Shown in pieces: positions 1-11,168 of a stretch of 64,000 nt of DNA. The notes under the pieces are model-generated. The model saw nothing but the letters and a program-made list of their open reading frames with translations. It searched no databases and was not told the DNA's origin. A program made the translations under genes and the position numbers. Location of the stretch: contig FWWN02000695.1 of NCBI GenBank assembly GCA_900175165.2, positions 1-64,000 on the forward strand. The letters run 5' to 3'. This DNA is from Rhizomucor pusillus. Its lineage: Eukaryota; Mucoromycota; Mucoromycetes; Mucorales; Lichtheimiaceae. How positions within the stretch are numbered: position 1 is the first letter of the stretch; each line of letters starts with the position of its first letter.

Positions 1-1007
1 TTTCATATGCGGATACTGGTCCATTTCATCCATCGTGGCTTTTAGAAAACTAACATAGTGTCCTGCAACTGTCCCTTTGCTCACATGCCCAACGTCTTCT
101 CCTCGCTTTCTCTTTTTATTGGGTGGAGGCTGAGGAAGAGTGAGGCTGCATTTAATCAGACCTTGGGCAGAAATCGCGCCTAAAATGGTTGTTGTTTTTG
201 CTCGTGTTTTGGGAACTGTGACTACTGCAGGGGAACCTTTCTTTGACCGTGCCATACTACGTTTCAAATTAATATGAAACGCAGATTCATCAAGAAAGAC
301 GCAGTTCCTCGTAAAATTCATGTCTGTTTTTTCCCATTTATGAATCCAATCCAGACGCTCTTGAATCTTTTCCTCGCTGTTCCGGTCTATAGGTTGAAAC
401 CGAGCTTTTTTGAGAGACAAGTTGCAATGTTTTTTTTTTACAAAATCAAACAAAGTACTTTGGATACTTCTAATTCCGTGGATATTTGTCTTAAGTGCTT
501 CATCACGTCGTCCAAGACGACTGAAGGGTTCGCATCAATGCACTCAAGAATAACTTTTTTGTGCTCCTCATTGAGAATGCTTGGACGACCTGTCTTTCTA
601 CGTTTCTCAAAGATACTATTAGGATCTCTCTCGTACTGTTCAGCCCATTTTTGTGCTGTACGAACATGGATCCCAAGTCGTTTTGCAGCAGCAGCCGCGC
701 TCAGACACCTCTCAAACAACAGCTTGAAAAACCTCACTTTGTCCTGATCAGAATACCGCATATAATTTCGTTTCATTGATGTTTCCCTCATAATAACATC
801 ACTGCCAGGCTTTACCTCCTTTTCCACCTGTATTGCCTCTATCACTTTTTCGCTCTCCAGAGACAGTTGAGCCGAATACTGTGTATGAGAGCTCAATGTT
901 TCAAGACGAAACTGCTCCTCATCAACAATTTAATCCATTGGTTCAGGCCTGCCATACTCGTCGACGACAGAACCTTTCCCGTTTTCATACAAGAATTGGA
1001 TGTTCAT
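1..1007 (-). pseudogene. Tc1/mariner-like (DD34E) transposase, broken and cut by window edge
   Basis: Reading from 1007 down, the product resembles the transposase at 2260-3528: an N-terminal helix-turn-helix region (RLGIHVRTAQKW, near 680) followed by a DDE catalytic region whose first Asp lies in VFLDESAFH (near 290). The second Asp and the Glu lie beyond the window. The copy is dead. The codon TAT of the other copy is TAA here near 930, and the frame slips between about 440 and 460, next to a run of nine A/T bases, so the HTH and catalytic halves are in different frames. Protein divergence from the second copy is clear, so this is a related but different element rather than a recent duplicate. 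Assignment to the Tc1/mariner superfamily rests on these motifs; the exact family is unknown. Confidence 0.8.
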
Positions 1008-1139
1008 TATGATGAATATAATTTTGTGTGCAGTGCGAAAAAGAACAGAAAAAGAAGACGACCAATTGGTATAGCCTTTTATATTCGTAGATGCCAAGGC
1101 TTGTACCACAAAACATACTTGGCACCAGGAGATTCCGAT

Positions 1140-1300
1140 TTGTCAGCGAAGACGAATTTACATTTCGCATAACATGAATTTTGTTCCTGCCATCAGATGA
1201 ATTCGATTTCCATCAGGGCGAATTTATTTTTTGTTCTCGCCATCAGGTGCATTTACTTTCCGACAAGAGCGAATTTACTTCCTGGAAAGAGTGTAAATGC
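1140..1300. repeat. Short direct repeats, possible end of the left transposon
   Basis: The motif CGAATTTA(C/T) occurs near 1151, 1220 and 1270, with related GTAAAT near 1288, and CCATCAG occurs near 1192, 1211 and 1241. These lie just upstream of the broken transposase at 1-1007. They could be subterminal transposase-binding repeats, but I could not find a clear terminal inverted repeat or target duplication, because the other end is outside the window. Confidence 0.3.
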
Positions 1301-1859
1301 TGTCTTCTCCTCCTGTTGTATGGTGGTTCCTGATGAGCTCGCCACAATGCAACAACAACAAAGAATAAGTCAATAGCGTTTATACAAAAAGCTACTTTTA
1401 TGTCAACGAATCTATGTTTCGGACAATCATATCAAATGGTAGTACTCAAAGATATATAAGAGGCAACTTTTAATTTTCCAAAGGAGAAATGTAAAAATGT
1501 CGTGCACGGACTTCGTCCGCTTCCCTTTTTTGTTCTTTTTGCCGCCTTTCCTTTACGACCTCGCTCACCGCAACGTCAATACCTTCTACCCTTTTCAATA
1601 CTATCTCCATGACACAGAATTGCTGTATTCACTAGAGATTCCTTTATTATTATATAACCGAAATAATATAAATATCCTTCGAACAAAAGAATAAAGAATC
1701 ATAATCTCTCCTCTCTTCGTGGTCTTTTTCTTTTTAACTCCTTTTCTTCTCCGTGGGTTCGTAACGCCAAAAGTGGACGGGCGTCGTCCGCTCGGGCGAA
1801 AGAACCAGGGAACTAGCGGAAAAGGTAAAAAGATTAAGCTTCCGAAGAAACTCAGCTCG
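1301..1859. other. Non-coding stretch left of the tRNA
   Basis: No convincing gene. It is AT-rich, with only a short ORF (1497-1694) that has no recognisable features. A run of five T residues on the minus strand near 1830 lies downstream of the tRNA and could serve as the RNA polymerase III terminator. Confidence 0.4.
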
Positions 1860-1942
1860 TGAAGAGAGTGGGATTCGAACCCACGCCTCCGAAGAGATCA
1901 GGGCCTTAACCTGACGCCTTAGACCAACTCGGCCATCTCTCC
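1860..1942 (-). tRNA. tRNA-Leu(AAG)
   Basis: An 83-nt class II tRNA folds cleanly. The acceptor stem GGAGAGA pairs with TCTCTTC (one G-U) and the discriminator is A. The D-arm has the TGGCCGAG start typical of tRNA-Leu. The anticodon stem TCAGG/CCTGA encloses loop TTAAGGC with anticodon AAG (plus-strand 1905-1907). There is a long variable arm, TCTC-TTCG-GAGG, and a T-arm GTGGG-TTCGAAT-CCCAC. There is no intron. AAG, with A34 normally edited to inosine, reads CUN-type leucine codons. It sits between two Tc1-like elements. Confidence 0.96.
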
Positions 1943-2080
1943 CGACTGTTGATAACTTTTTTTGCAAATATACTATAGTACATTGAATTGTGCATTTTTC
2001 GTTGCCGTTTGCGCAAATTCGAGTATTGTTTTCTGTAGCGGAGAATAAAATTTCTTCTCGGTACTGATTTCAGTGACGTA

Positions 2081-3698
2081 CAGTATTTTCAAAAATACTT
2101 GTCGCATTTTTAAGAATAGATGTCGCCTGCTTTAGAAATCAAATGTCGCACGCCTGGAAAAAAGTTGTCGTAGAGAATTCTTGGCACCTCAGGGTATATA
2201 TATTAGGTGCAGCTGTGTTCATTCACCGATTTCTTTTTTCACTGTTCACAAATCAAACATTGAGTACACAATTTTTATATGAAGATGGACAAGAAATGTT
2301 GTCGATGAGAATGGTAGACCTGAGCCCATGGACTATATCGTTGACCAGGAACAATTTGCACTTCGGACGATTGGTTCTTATACACAGTATTTACAAACCA
2401 AGCCTGCAGAGCGATTTCGAGCTAACGCGGTTCAAATAGATAGGCCTAGAGACGAGGACATTCGTATGAGGGAAGTGACCGAAAAACGTGCCTATACTTC
2501 TTGCACTCCTCAAGACAAGGCCAGATTCTTCAAGCTGAAGATTGAGAAGTGTATGAGTGCTTCTGCTGCAGCGAAACAATTGGGTATCCATGTTCGCACA
2601 GCGCAGAGATGGGTCAAGCAGTATGAGGAGCATCCCGACAGCATCTTTGAAAGCGGTAAAAATGAAAGGTCGTAGACAGATTCTGAATGAGGAACACGTA
2701 AAGGCCGTTATTGATGCTAATCCTTCTGCTGTTGTAGCCGAAGTAACTGAGCATTTAATGCAACAGTTCGATGGTCTTAAAGTTACCCATACCACTGTTT
2801 ACAACTTCATGAGAATAGAGTGTAACCTTTCCTTGAAGCAAGCAGAGTTTCAGTCTGTGGAAAGAAATAACCCAGAAAAGATCGAGGAACGACATGATTG
2901 GGTTCGCAAGTGGGAACAAACTGACATGGACTTCTTGACCAACTATGTTTTTCTTGACGAGTCTGCGTTTCATATAAATATGAAGCGTACGAGGGCTTGG
3001 TCTAAGAAAGGTACTGCTGCTGTTGTTACAGTGCCAACCACGAGAGCAAAGACCACGACTATATTGGGCGCTATCTCTGCTTCAGGTTTAATCAAAGTAA
3101 GCTTGAGGATACCCAAACCTAGTAAGAAGAGGAAGGCTGGACAGGAATCTGGATGTTTGAGCACCGGTACTGTGACGGGACACTATATAAGCTTTTTGAA
3201 AGAAATGGACAAATATCCACAGGTGAAAGGCCACTATCTCGTTATGGATAATGCTCCTATACATAAGTCTGAAGACATTGCGAAGTATATCACGTCTCGT
3301 GGATATCGGTGTGCTTATCTACCTTCATATTCTCCTGAGCTGAACCCAATTGAGCAGTTCTGGTCTGTTGCTAAGAGCAAAGTTAAGCGCCATAGATTTC
3401 TGGAAAAAGAGACTTCATCAACCAGAATTAGTGAAGCTTGTAACAGCATAATGTTGAGCGATTTCCACGGCTTCGTTTCTCATTCACATAATTGCTGGGA
3501 TAAATGCCGAAACAGAGAAAATATGTAATGTTGAATGGCTTTGTTAATATCTAAGGATATGCAATCAGGTACAAGATAAATGATATACAGGTAAAGCACA
3601 GATTTGTAAGGTAGATTGAATGAGTGCGACAATTTTTTTCTGGGCATGCGACATTCATTTAACTTCATTGGCTGCGACATTTCTTTTTAAAAATACTG
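2081..3698 (+). mobile_element. Tc1/mariner-type DNA transposon with both ends intact
   Basis: The element is 1618 bp. Its ends are inverted repeats: the left end starts CAGTATTTTCAAAAAT at 2081 and the right end, read on the other strand from 3698, starts CAGTATTTTTAAAAAG. It is flanked on both sides by TA (2079-2080 and 3699-3700), the target-site duplication expected for Tc1/mariner. Inside the ends the motif TGTCGC(A/C) is repeated at 2100, 2121 and 2154 on the left and in inverse orientation at 3625, 3647 and 3673 on the right. Such iterated subterminal motifs fit transposase-binding sites of the IR/DR type. The internal transposase gene is frameshifted, so the element should be non-autonomous. 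Confidence 0.88.
2260..3528 (+). pseudogene. Tc1/mariner-like transposase, two frameshifts
   Basis: The HTH part (about 2460-2670, LGIHVRTAQRWVKQYEE) and the catalytic part (about 2660-3528) are in different reading frames. Comparison with the copy at 1-1007 places one slip near 2310 and another near 2655, where an EKRRKTGR-like linker has become SGKNERS. The catalytic triad is complete: Asp in FLDESAFH, Asp in HYLVMDNAPIH, Glu in SPELNPIEQFW, with 34 residues between the second Asp and the Glu, hence DD34E. No ATG is found at the expected start; the equivalent codon is TTG at 2260. The gene lies centrally in the transposon at 2081-3698. Confidence 0.88.
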
Positions 3699-3700
3699 TA

Positions 3701-5848
3701 CGATTTGGGTTTTCTGAGCTATGATTATAAGCGAAGTAGGGCTACGCTTACTTTTTTGAGGACAAACTACGTGTTGAAACTGAAACTTTGGAAAAGAGTG
3801 ACACGAGACTTATAAACTAGGTGCTGCTACGTAGTGAGGAAGTTTGGTAGTCCTTCAAAGTGCTCAAAACACGTCACTCTTCGATTGTCATCTATACCAG
3901 TACTTCTAAAGTATAGGTGGCGTTGGCATTCTGTAACAATTCTCTTGCAAGCACAAGTTTCAAAGCATGTATACGGTTGCAAAATCTAAACGTAGCAACT
4001 CAATTGCTTTCTTTCAGACCGCAAAATGTAATAATATACAGCGCAAGAATTGTGTCGTAGACAAAATTACAAAATCATAAGAAGGATCTAATAAATTGCT
4101 GACTCTACCCTCCTGGGGTAAAAAACTGTTATTCAGTAGACAAATTCCTCTCGAGACATTTGATAAACCGATCATTAGTATATGTAGCCCTGGATAGATG
4201 ACAACTGGTTCTGTTCTCAGATTAAACACGATCGGATACAGTCTCACTGTACTCTACTACAAAGTCGCCCTACTTACTCTCTAACAAACCCCACGACACA
4301 TCCAACAGATTGTCGTCCCAAGCAACGCAAACGCCATTTTTCAAAATGCAGTATGAAGTCACTCGACCACAATTAGGAAAAATACAGAGGTTCGTCAACC
4401 TATGTAATCTGGTATACTGCTATCCAGGAATAAAGCCTGTGCACAGGTAAGATGGACTCCTTCGAAATCGGTGCACAAGTGTTGCGGAAAGCGTGCAAGT
4501 TAAGATTTTCCGAGATGGCACAATCTGAGGATAGGGATGTAGCCAGTCTACGAACGCGAAGTGGTGCGGGACGTATTGTTCTTTGAGCTTGACAGTAGTA
4601 TGGCGGAAGAAATATAAAATCCGGAACCATCGTTGCCTTTGAATCGAACTTGCGCAAAGCAGCTGGTAACAGTATTTCAGGTCATCTTGGAAACGAACTG
4701 CCGTCTCAGGAGGTCAATTGCTGGGATTTTCTGCATGGTATCCGCCAGAATTGTCTTCCGGGAACGGCCACAGTTGTCACCATACATGGGGTCTGAAGCA
4801 ATCGCCGTAGATGCTGTTATATAGTCGAGCAAGTAGGTATAGTTGCTTGAATTTAATCACAAGTGCATATGGACACGGATGATACGTTTCGACCGTGGTT
4901 TTGTTTGTGCATTGTAGCAAACATCGCTGCAGGATCCGAGATGATATCGGATAAGAATGGAGCTAATATCTTCAGACTACCACATCCTCTGTGTTACGAC
5001 TGTTTGCAACTATTATGTAAATTATCATTGTGAGACAGTGCGATAAAGGCATCACTTGGATTAGAGCATTTCAAAGACGACAGCAAGCAAATCAAGCTGC
5101 GCATCTTCTGCGGTGATCTGATCCATATCCAGCTTGGTTACTATGCCCATGAGCTTGAGGATTCAGTGATGGTATGTCTGATCGATATACTACTTAGGGG
5201 CCCACTCGCACAATTCTTCCGAAAGTTCATGTCCAAAGAGCAACTCTGCTGTGTTCTCTGGGCAGAAAAAGAAGGTGTGCAGGTTAGTCTGAAGTGGAAA
5301 TGTTTGATATTCCTCCGATAGGTGCAAACATCATAGCTCAGAACAACGTGTTAGCGCGTTGTTCTTCTAGAAATAATCCATCTGATTCCGCATCTGCATT
5401 CCGTGTATGCCAACATAGCTGGATCAGTTAATCGAGAAAAACCTTGCATTATTGAAATCCGTACAAGGTATGAAGATGATCCGTTTTTGGCAGATGTAGT
5501 AGCAATATAAGAGAGGTAAGCAGTAAGCGATAAACGATCAGGACAACCAAAAGATAGAGCTCGAGTGAATAGCATTGCATCGCGCATTTCCTCCTCGGCC
5601 GACCACATCTACCTTATCAACAATTTTACTGACAATTTAGCAGCTTCAAATTTCGTAAGCATAACGTCAAAACATAGTTAGGAATCAATTCAGTAAACTA
5701 TAATGAATATATTCTCATTCTACACTTTACTGTAAAACTCGTGCAAGTAAAGGGATGGCGAAAAGTATAAAGTAACTGTAGTATTTCCAGGTATATCTTG
5801 GGGGGGGGGGTACTTTCAAGATCGATGCGTCGCGTTCAACGACGGGTT
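3701..5848. other. 2.1-kb stretch without a supportable gene
   Basis: Only short, interrupted reading frames are present on both strands. Some stretches look protein-like for 30-60 codons, for example plus strand 5083-5280 and 5365-5505, but they are broken by stops and lack a coherent exon series or recognisable motif. The likeliest explanation is decayed mobile-element or gene sequence between the transposon and the ZIP gene. There is a poly-G run at about 5801-5810. Confidence 0.4.
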
Positions 5849-7201
5849 TTACAGGCTTTCAAGGATGGAGGTGAGGGAAACAAGAAAGATACCAAGGAAG
5901 AAGAAGGGAAGCACATAGCGATATTCCTTGTCCGCACGTATAGCTTGAGGAAGCATACTCTGATGAAGGAACAAAGAATCAGTACCGGTCGGTAGATTGA
6001 AGTAGTCAAGGCTTATTCCTTTACCTGCACCGTGATGAGGGACATCATACCGCTGACTAATCCAAAGGTCACGCCGAATACTTTATCTTCTTGTGTCCGG
6101 TTAACGCTCTGTAGCAGAAGCACACCCATGAGAGCCCCCAAGGGCTGCGACAATCCACCAAGAAGGGCAGCCCAAGAGAACGCTTCTGTTCTAGATTGTA
6201 GAGCAAAGTAAAGAGGCAGAGCGATCATGAAACCTTCCGTCAAATTATGGATAGACATGGCAGAAGCAACACTCCATCCTAGCTCCCTGGAGTCCTGCGA
6301 AGATACAAACATAACTAGACCCTCTACAAAAGGACTTATATTTTTAGTGCATGCATACTTTAAATGGATCATGTGTGCGGGTGATGAGCAACGAAATGCG
6401 GGATGGACGATATTTACCTGGGAACTTGTGAACGCCAATGGCAATAGCCGTCTGTATACCAATACGTAGCCAGTCTCTGGTATCCTTATCGTCAGCTTGG
6501 TGATCACCACGCTCCTGCCCATGATGATGACGACTAGGGTGACGGTGGTGGTGTTGATGGTGCTCTTGTTGAGGTTGAATGCTAGGGTGTATTCGAAAGT
6601 GAGCTTCCCTGAACGGCACGGCACCGTAGCTGTTTTGATAGCGATGCTTGCTGTGGTGGTTCAAAACACAATACTCTTCAGAGTAATCCTCCTCGTTCCC
6701 GCCGTCCTGGCTGCTACCCCTGCCAGAATCGTGAGAAGAGGTCGGGGATGCTCGCTCCTCGTCAGCGTGATTGTTATCGAGAGGGGATGGGGGCCCACCA
6801 CAGGCATGCACGGCGTCTGGAGTGCACCAGTGTATAACCTTGCTTAGGATAGCTGTGAACAGTGCACCACCAAAGAAGCAAACAAACGACAGCGTTGTCG
6901 AGTCCAGTTTCTTTTGCGATGCTGGCAGCAAGATTGATAAGGATGAAAATAAAAGCACACCGGAAGCTAGTGACATGGAGCCAGCCAAAAAGGAGCTGCT
7001 TTCAAGAATGGACTCGTGCGTTTTGGACCATAGTTTGTCGATGAAAACGATGGAAGCTAGCTGGAATGATCAGAATCGTCGCTCACGTCCACGGTCATTC
7101 ATCACTTGGCCACAAGATTGCAAAGACATACCTCCTAGAACGCATGCACACGAAGAGATTCCTACCAGAATCCACCCTTGTAAATCGCTTGTAGAGCTCA
7201 T
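5849..7201 (-). CDS. ZIP family divalent metal (zinc) transporter
   Basis: Four exons (7201-7132, 7056-6418, 6323-6025, 5959-5849) give 372 residues. ZIP proteins move Zn2+ or related metals into the cytosol across plasma or organelle membranes. The signature HKFPEG (about residues 233-238) is rebuilt exactly across intron 2, and HNLTEGF follows in the next membrane helix. Both are the metal-binding helix motifs of the family. Three hydrophobic segments precede a long loop, acidic and Ser-rich and then strongly His-rich (about 185-215), and more helices follow. The last exon ends in a hydrophobic C-terminal segment. The His-rich loop and layout fit the Zrt3/SLC39A11-like branch, but I cannot fix the subfamily or compartment. 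The intron 1 acceptor was chosen because it alone keeps the frame. Confidence 0.9.
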
Positions 7202-7367
7202 GACCTAAATCTGTTATGAACAAGGAAAAAGAACACAACCAGGAGGGTACCCTTTTTTCTCTCGTTTTGGACTGAGAATGAAACCTTCTGGCAACCCCCT
7301 TCGGCATGAATTTGATTCTTTTGAGTTACCCCGTCTGAAACGAGCATTTCTTTCATTTATTGCTAGT

Positions 7368-8398
7368 TTAATCCTCGGTTTTCTTACGAAGAGGCTTTTT
7401 TTTCCGGGAGCTACTTTGTTGTGATATTTTACGTTTCTTGAACAGAGAACCTCCTGCATCTTCCCCTGCTTTGCTGCTGTCATCTTCGTCGTGGTCACCA
7501 ATTGCATCCGTTGGGAACTCCTTTTCGCGTATCTTGAAGCTTTTCAAATCTTCTTCGTTCTCTTCCTCGTCATCTTGGAATTCCAGCTTATCGTTATGCG
7601 TGGTCGTCTTCTTTTGCGTCTCGGGTTTAATTTCGGTCGACTCTTCAGGTTTCTTGATAGGTGTGACAGTTTGCCACTCACCGGGAGCAGCTACAGGTGT
7701 AGGTAGCGCCCATTCATCTCTGCCTTGTAGATGCGTTGAAGGTGTTTGCACTTGCTGCTGATCTTCGGTTGCGGACGAGACAGAAGAAGGAGGAGGAGGC
7801 GGTGGAGGCGTTGGAGTGTATGGAGACGATGTAGTTGCCGGCGCTGGACTAGGCGTCCAATAACAATATGGCTGCTGCGATGCACTCGTTGTTGTAGTCA
7901 CTGATGAGGATGATGCTGCTGGTGCTGGCGAAGACGATGCAGACGGTCTATAGCCTGGAACATCCCTGGATGAATATGTTTTCATTGCAGCCTACTCATC
8001 AAATAAGGATAAGGATCATGCTTTTCACCGTAACAATAACGCGTGGTTTATGAGAATATGCCTTCTTACCCTCTCGATACGCTGCAATTCTCGCTGGAGA
8101 TTGTATTTCTCTTCTTTTTCCTCTTTTCCACGCTTGTATACATCTCGAAGGAATTTTTCAACTTGGGCCTTGTGTGAGCGACCACTTTCGTGAATCTGTA
8201 TTGACTAAAGTTTACACATGTCAGCATGACCGCGTACCAGCCGAATGCATTTGTTGACTTACAGGCTTGTTGTTTGCTATAAACTTTTTGCAATATTTGC
8301 ACCAATGTCGCTGCTGCGAAACCCAGAAATCAGCCCTGCAATGCGTATTGCTCTTTAGAAAAATCAGGTATGAAAGAATTAGATGCTTGTACTTACAT
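7368..8398 (-). CDS. WBP4/FBP21-like U1-type zinc-finger spliceosomal protein
   Basis: Four exons (8398-8397, 8335-8263, 8204-8070, 7991-7368) give 277 residues. Residues 1-50 form a matrin/U1-C-type C2H2 finger beginning ADFWVSQQRHWCKYC and ending HESGRSHK. This is characteristic of WBP4/FBP21, a component of activated spliceosomes. It is followed by a basic coiled-coil-like stretch, a Pro/Ser/Thr-rich centre and an acidic then Lys/Arg-rich tail (KKRK, KKKPLRKK) that looks nuclear. I see no convincing WW domain, only a DEWALP...GEW segment, so the protein may be shorter in function than animal WBP4. The start ATG is split by intron 1: AT at 8398-8397 and G at 8335. The gene is divergent from KRI1, 140 bp apart. 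Confidence 0.82.
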
Positions 8399-8538
8399 TA
8401 TTGCTCTACTGCCAGAGTCGAGAATGGAAAATGGAAAGGTAAAGAATCTCAGTCACCAGCATTTTTTTTTTCTGCATTTTTTCCCTTCTTCCTCCATACA
8501 TACTCAGATTAGGAAGGGAAAACAAAGGACGATCGAGC
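8399..8538. promoter_or_regulatory. Shared 140-bp divergent promoter region (WBP4-like / KRI1)
   Basis: The two start codons, at 8398 on the minus strand and 8539 on the plus strand, are 140 bp apart, so core promoter and 5' leaders of both genes must lie here unless the leaders overlap. A T-rich, CT-rich run (about 8462-8490) precedes KRI1. I see no unambiguous TATA box. Assignment follows from the spacing only. Confidence 0.55.
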
Positions 8539-10837
8539 ATGTCAGATTCAGATGAATTCGATGTTCATATCAGAACACGATCTAACGAAGAGGAGGAATA
8601 CGTGCGTCCAGCGATCCGTAGGTACCTGTGACGTTTACGATCCATGCCATGCTGGAAACTGATCGATGGTAAAATCTCTCTCATTCTTAACTTAGTTCGG
8701 GAAGACGAACAAGGTACGTTGAGAAAGCTTAGGTTTGCAAGATCCAGTAATGATACTAAACACTCTTCTTGCATTTGAACAGAAAAGAAAGATTCAGAAA
8801 CTGGCAGTGAGAGCGATTCAGGTTCGGACAGCAGTGACGATCAAGAGAGCAGCAGCAGCGACGATGACGAAAGTGAAGATGATGTGGAAGACGAAGACGC
8901 CGCCTTGTTGACTCGAGAAGTCGATACACAAATCTTGAAAACAATCGCGGCTATCCAAAGCAAAGACCCAAGAGTGTACGATTCAAATGAAAAGTTCTTT
9001 ACTGAGGAAGATATGGAGAGAGCACAGAAAGCGTGGGAGGAGAAGAAAAAGGAAGCAAGAAAAGCCGGCAAAGAATATACTTTGAAAGATTATCAACGTG
9101 AAGTTCTGTTGGAACACGGAGGCCACGTTAACGAGGAAAACCAGCCAAAGGTCAAGACATATCACGAGGAGCAAGAAGAACTCAAGGATGCATTCAAGTC
9201 GGCTGCGGGAGAAGCCGTCGAGTCTGAGGATGAAGAAGGCGACAATCTTCTGGTTAAAAGGGAGAAGACAGCCGAAGAAATTGAAAAAGAGGAGAAGGAA
9301 TACCGAGACTTTCTCCTCGAAAGCATTGCAGTAAGTTTGGAATAACAGGTTTCGATACCTATCATGCGGATATTGAACCCTATGTCCGCAGAAAGACAAA
9401 GTTGCATCCGAGGCATTCAAAGATTGGCAGAATTACAAAGACAATCCCAACATTAGCAGCGACGATGCATTTTTGATAGAGTATGTTTAGATTTTCGCTG
9501 CAATTTAGATATTAAGGATATCAGTACTCATCATTTTTGAAACATTGCAGCTATGTCTTGAATCAAGGCTGGAAGAGCAAAGGAAAGGAAGTGGATCCGG
9601 AAGCAGCAAACGAGGAGCGGCTGCTGGAAGATTTGGACAGAGACAAGGAAGAGGAATTCCTCGACGAAGCAGATCGTTTTGAAAGCAAATACAACTTTAG
9701 ATTTGAGGAAGAGTAAGTGTTGGGTGTAATTCGGAGGACTTGTAAGTAACGGTAGCTTACATAATGATAACAGGGGCGCTTCGAATATCATTACCCATGC
9801 TCGTGACGTTGATGGTTCCGTGAGAAGGAAAGAGAGCAAACGCAAGAAAGAACGAGAGAGAAGAAAGCGCAAGAAAGAGGAAGAAAGAAAACGAAAGCAG
9901 GAAGAGATGAGTCGTGCTCGAAACCAGAAGATGAAGGAGATCGTGAACCGTTTGAAAGAGATTCAAGCTATTACCGGCAACGAAGGTAGGAGACCTACAC
10001 AGATAGAGAGAAAGAGAGAAAGCCTTATTGATGGGTCTTGTATCGCGATGTAGCCATTGGTTTGGAAAACATTGATCTTGACGGAGACTTCGATTTTGAA
10101 AAATACGACCAGCAAATGTCTAAGGTGTTTGATGACGCTTACTATGCTGCTGGACAACAAGATGAGGAAAAACCAGTATGGGATGACGACGCTTACGATG
10201 CATCCAAATATGAAAATGAGGAGGGCGACGATGACGATATTATGATGGATGCCGATTATTTGCCTGGTGGTGAAAAGTACGAGGCTGCAAAGAAACGAGC
10301 AAGCATGGATCCAGAAGATGCTGCAAAGAAAGAAGAAGCAAAGAAGAATGCTAAAAAGACAATTGAGGAGCTCATGGACCAATACTACAATCTCGGCTTC
10401 GAGGATGTTGTCGGCGGCATGCCTGTACGCTTCAAGTATCGCAAAGTTGAAAAAGAGGATTATGGTCTTACGCCGGAAGAAATTCTGTTGGCCGATGATA
10501 AGATGCTTAACAAGTATATCAGTATGAAGAAATTGGCAACGTAAGTGCTTTTGTTGAATGAAGATACTCGCGGAAGTGGGATCTGAAATGATTATTGCAC
10601 AGATATCGACCCAAGGAGCTTGTGGAGAAGGATAAGAAGCAGTTCAAGAAGCAAAAATATATTCGAAAGAAAGAGCTTTTGGAGCACTTGGCTCAGAAAG
10701 GCTTTTATGAAGAACCAACAAAGAAGAGAAAGAGACATGACGAGGATAATCCAAAGAAGAAAGACAGCAAAGATGCTGAGCCGGCAAAAAAGAAGAAACA
10801 AAAGAAGGACAAGGAAAAAAGTAAAGGAAAGGCATAA
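8539..10837 (+). CDS. KRI1: KRI1 family ribosome biogenesis protein
   Basis: Eight exons (8539-8617, 8696-8713, 8783-9330, 9392-9480, 9551-9712, 9774-9985, 10054-10540, 10603-10837) give 609 residues. KRI1 is a nucleolar protein needed for 40S subunit assembly with KRR1. The sequence has the family's acidic Ser/Asp start, the conserved block around RVYDSNEKFFTEED, the DYVLNQGWKSKG segment, the KYNFRFEEEGASNIITHARD block, a long Lys/Arg/Glu coiled-coil region and the C-terminal block PVRFKYRKVEKEDYGLTPEE. The tail is Lys-rich and probably a nucleolar signal. Exon 2 is only 18 nt. Length matches the family. Read with its divergent neighbour, this is a pair of nuclear RNA-processing genes. Confidence 0.94.
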
Positions 10838-11168
10838 CTCCAAACTCTCCACGAATTCGATCGAAGTGAATACTGTCCATTATATACCGCTCCTGCATAT
10901 GCATCGCTACTTAGTTTTTAGGAACAAGAAATGTCTTTTATCTTTTGAAGCAATTCTTTCGTAATTTGTAATAAGAAACATGTCTTGAACGAATAGAGTT
11001 TATAGCAGCATCCCATGACTTAATCATGCGCATCATGCGTCGAATGCGTGTAATTTTTTGTTGCATCATTTACAAATACAAAATTTATTTATATATAGGT
11101 ACAAAGAAGAAAGGAAAGATGTACATGGAGGGAACGGTCATCAATTTTCGTATGGATGATTCTGGTAT
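10838..11168. other. Intergenic, convergent 3' ends of KRI1 and ATG15
   Basis: AT-rich spacer between two genes that point at each other. AATAAA-like and TTTATTTATATATA sequences (about 11080-11097) could serve 3'-end formation. No gene seen. Confidence 0.5.
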
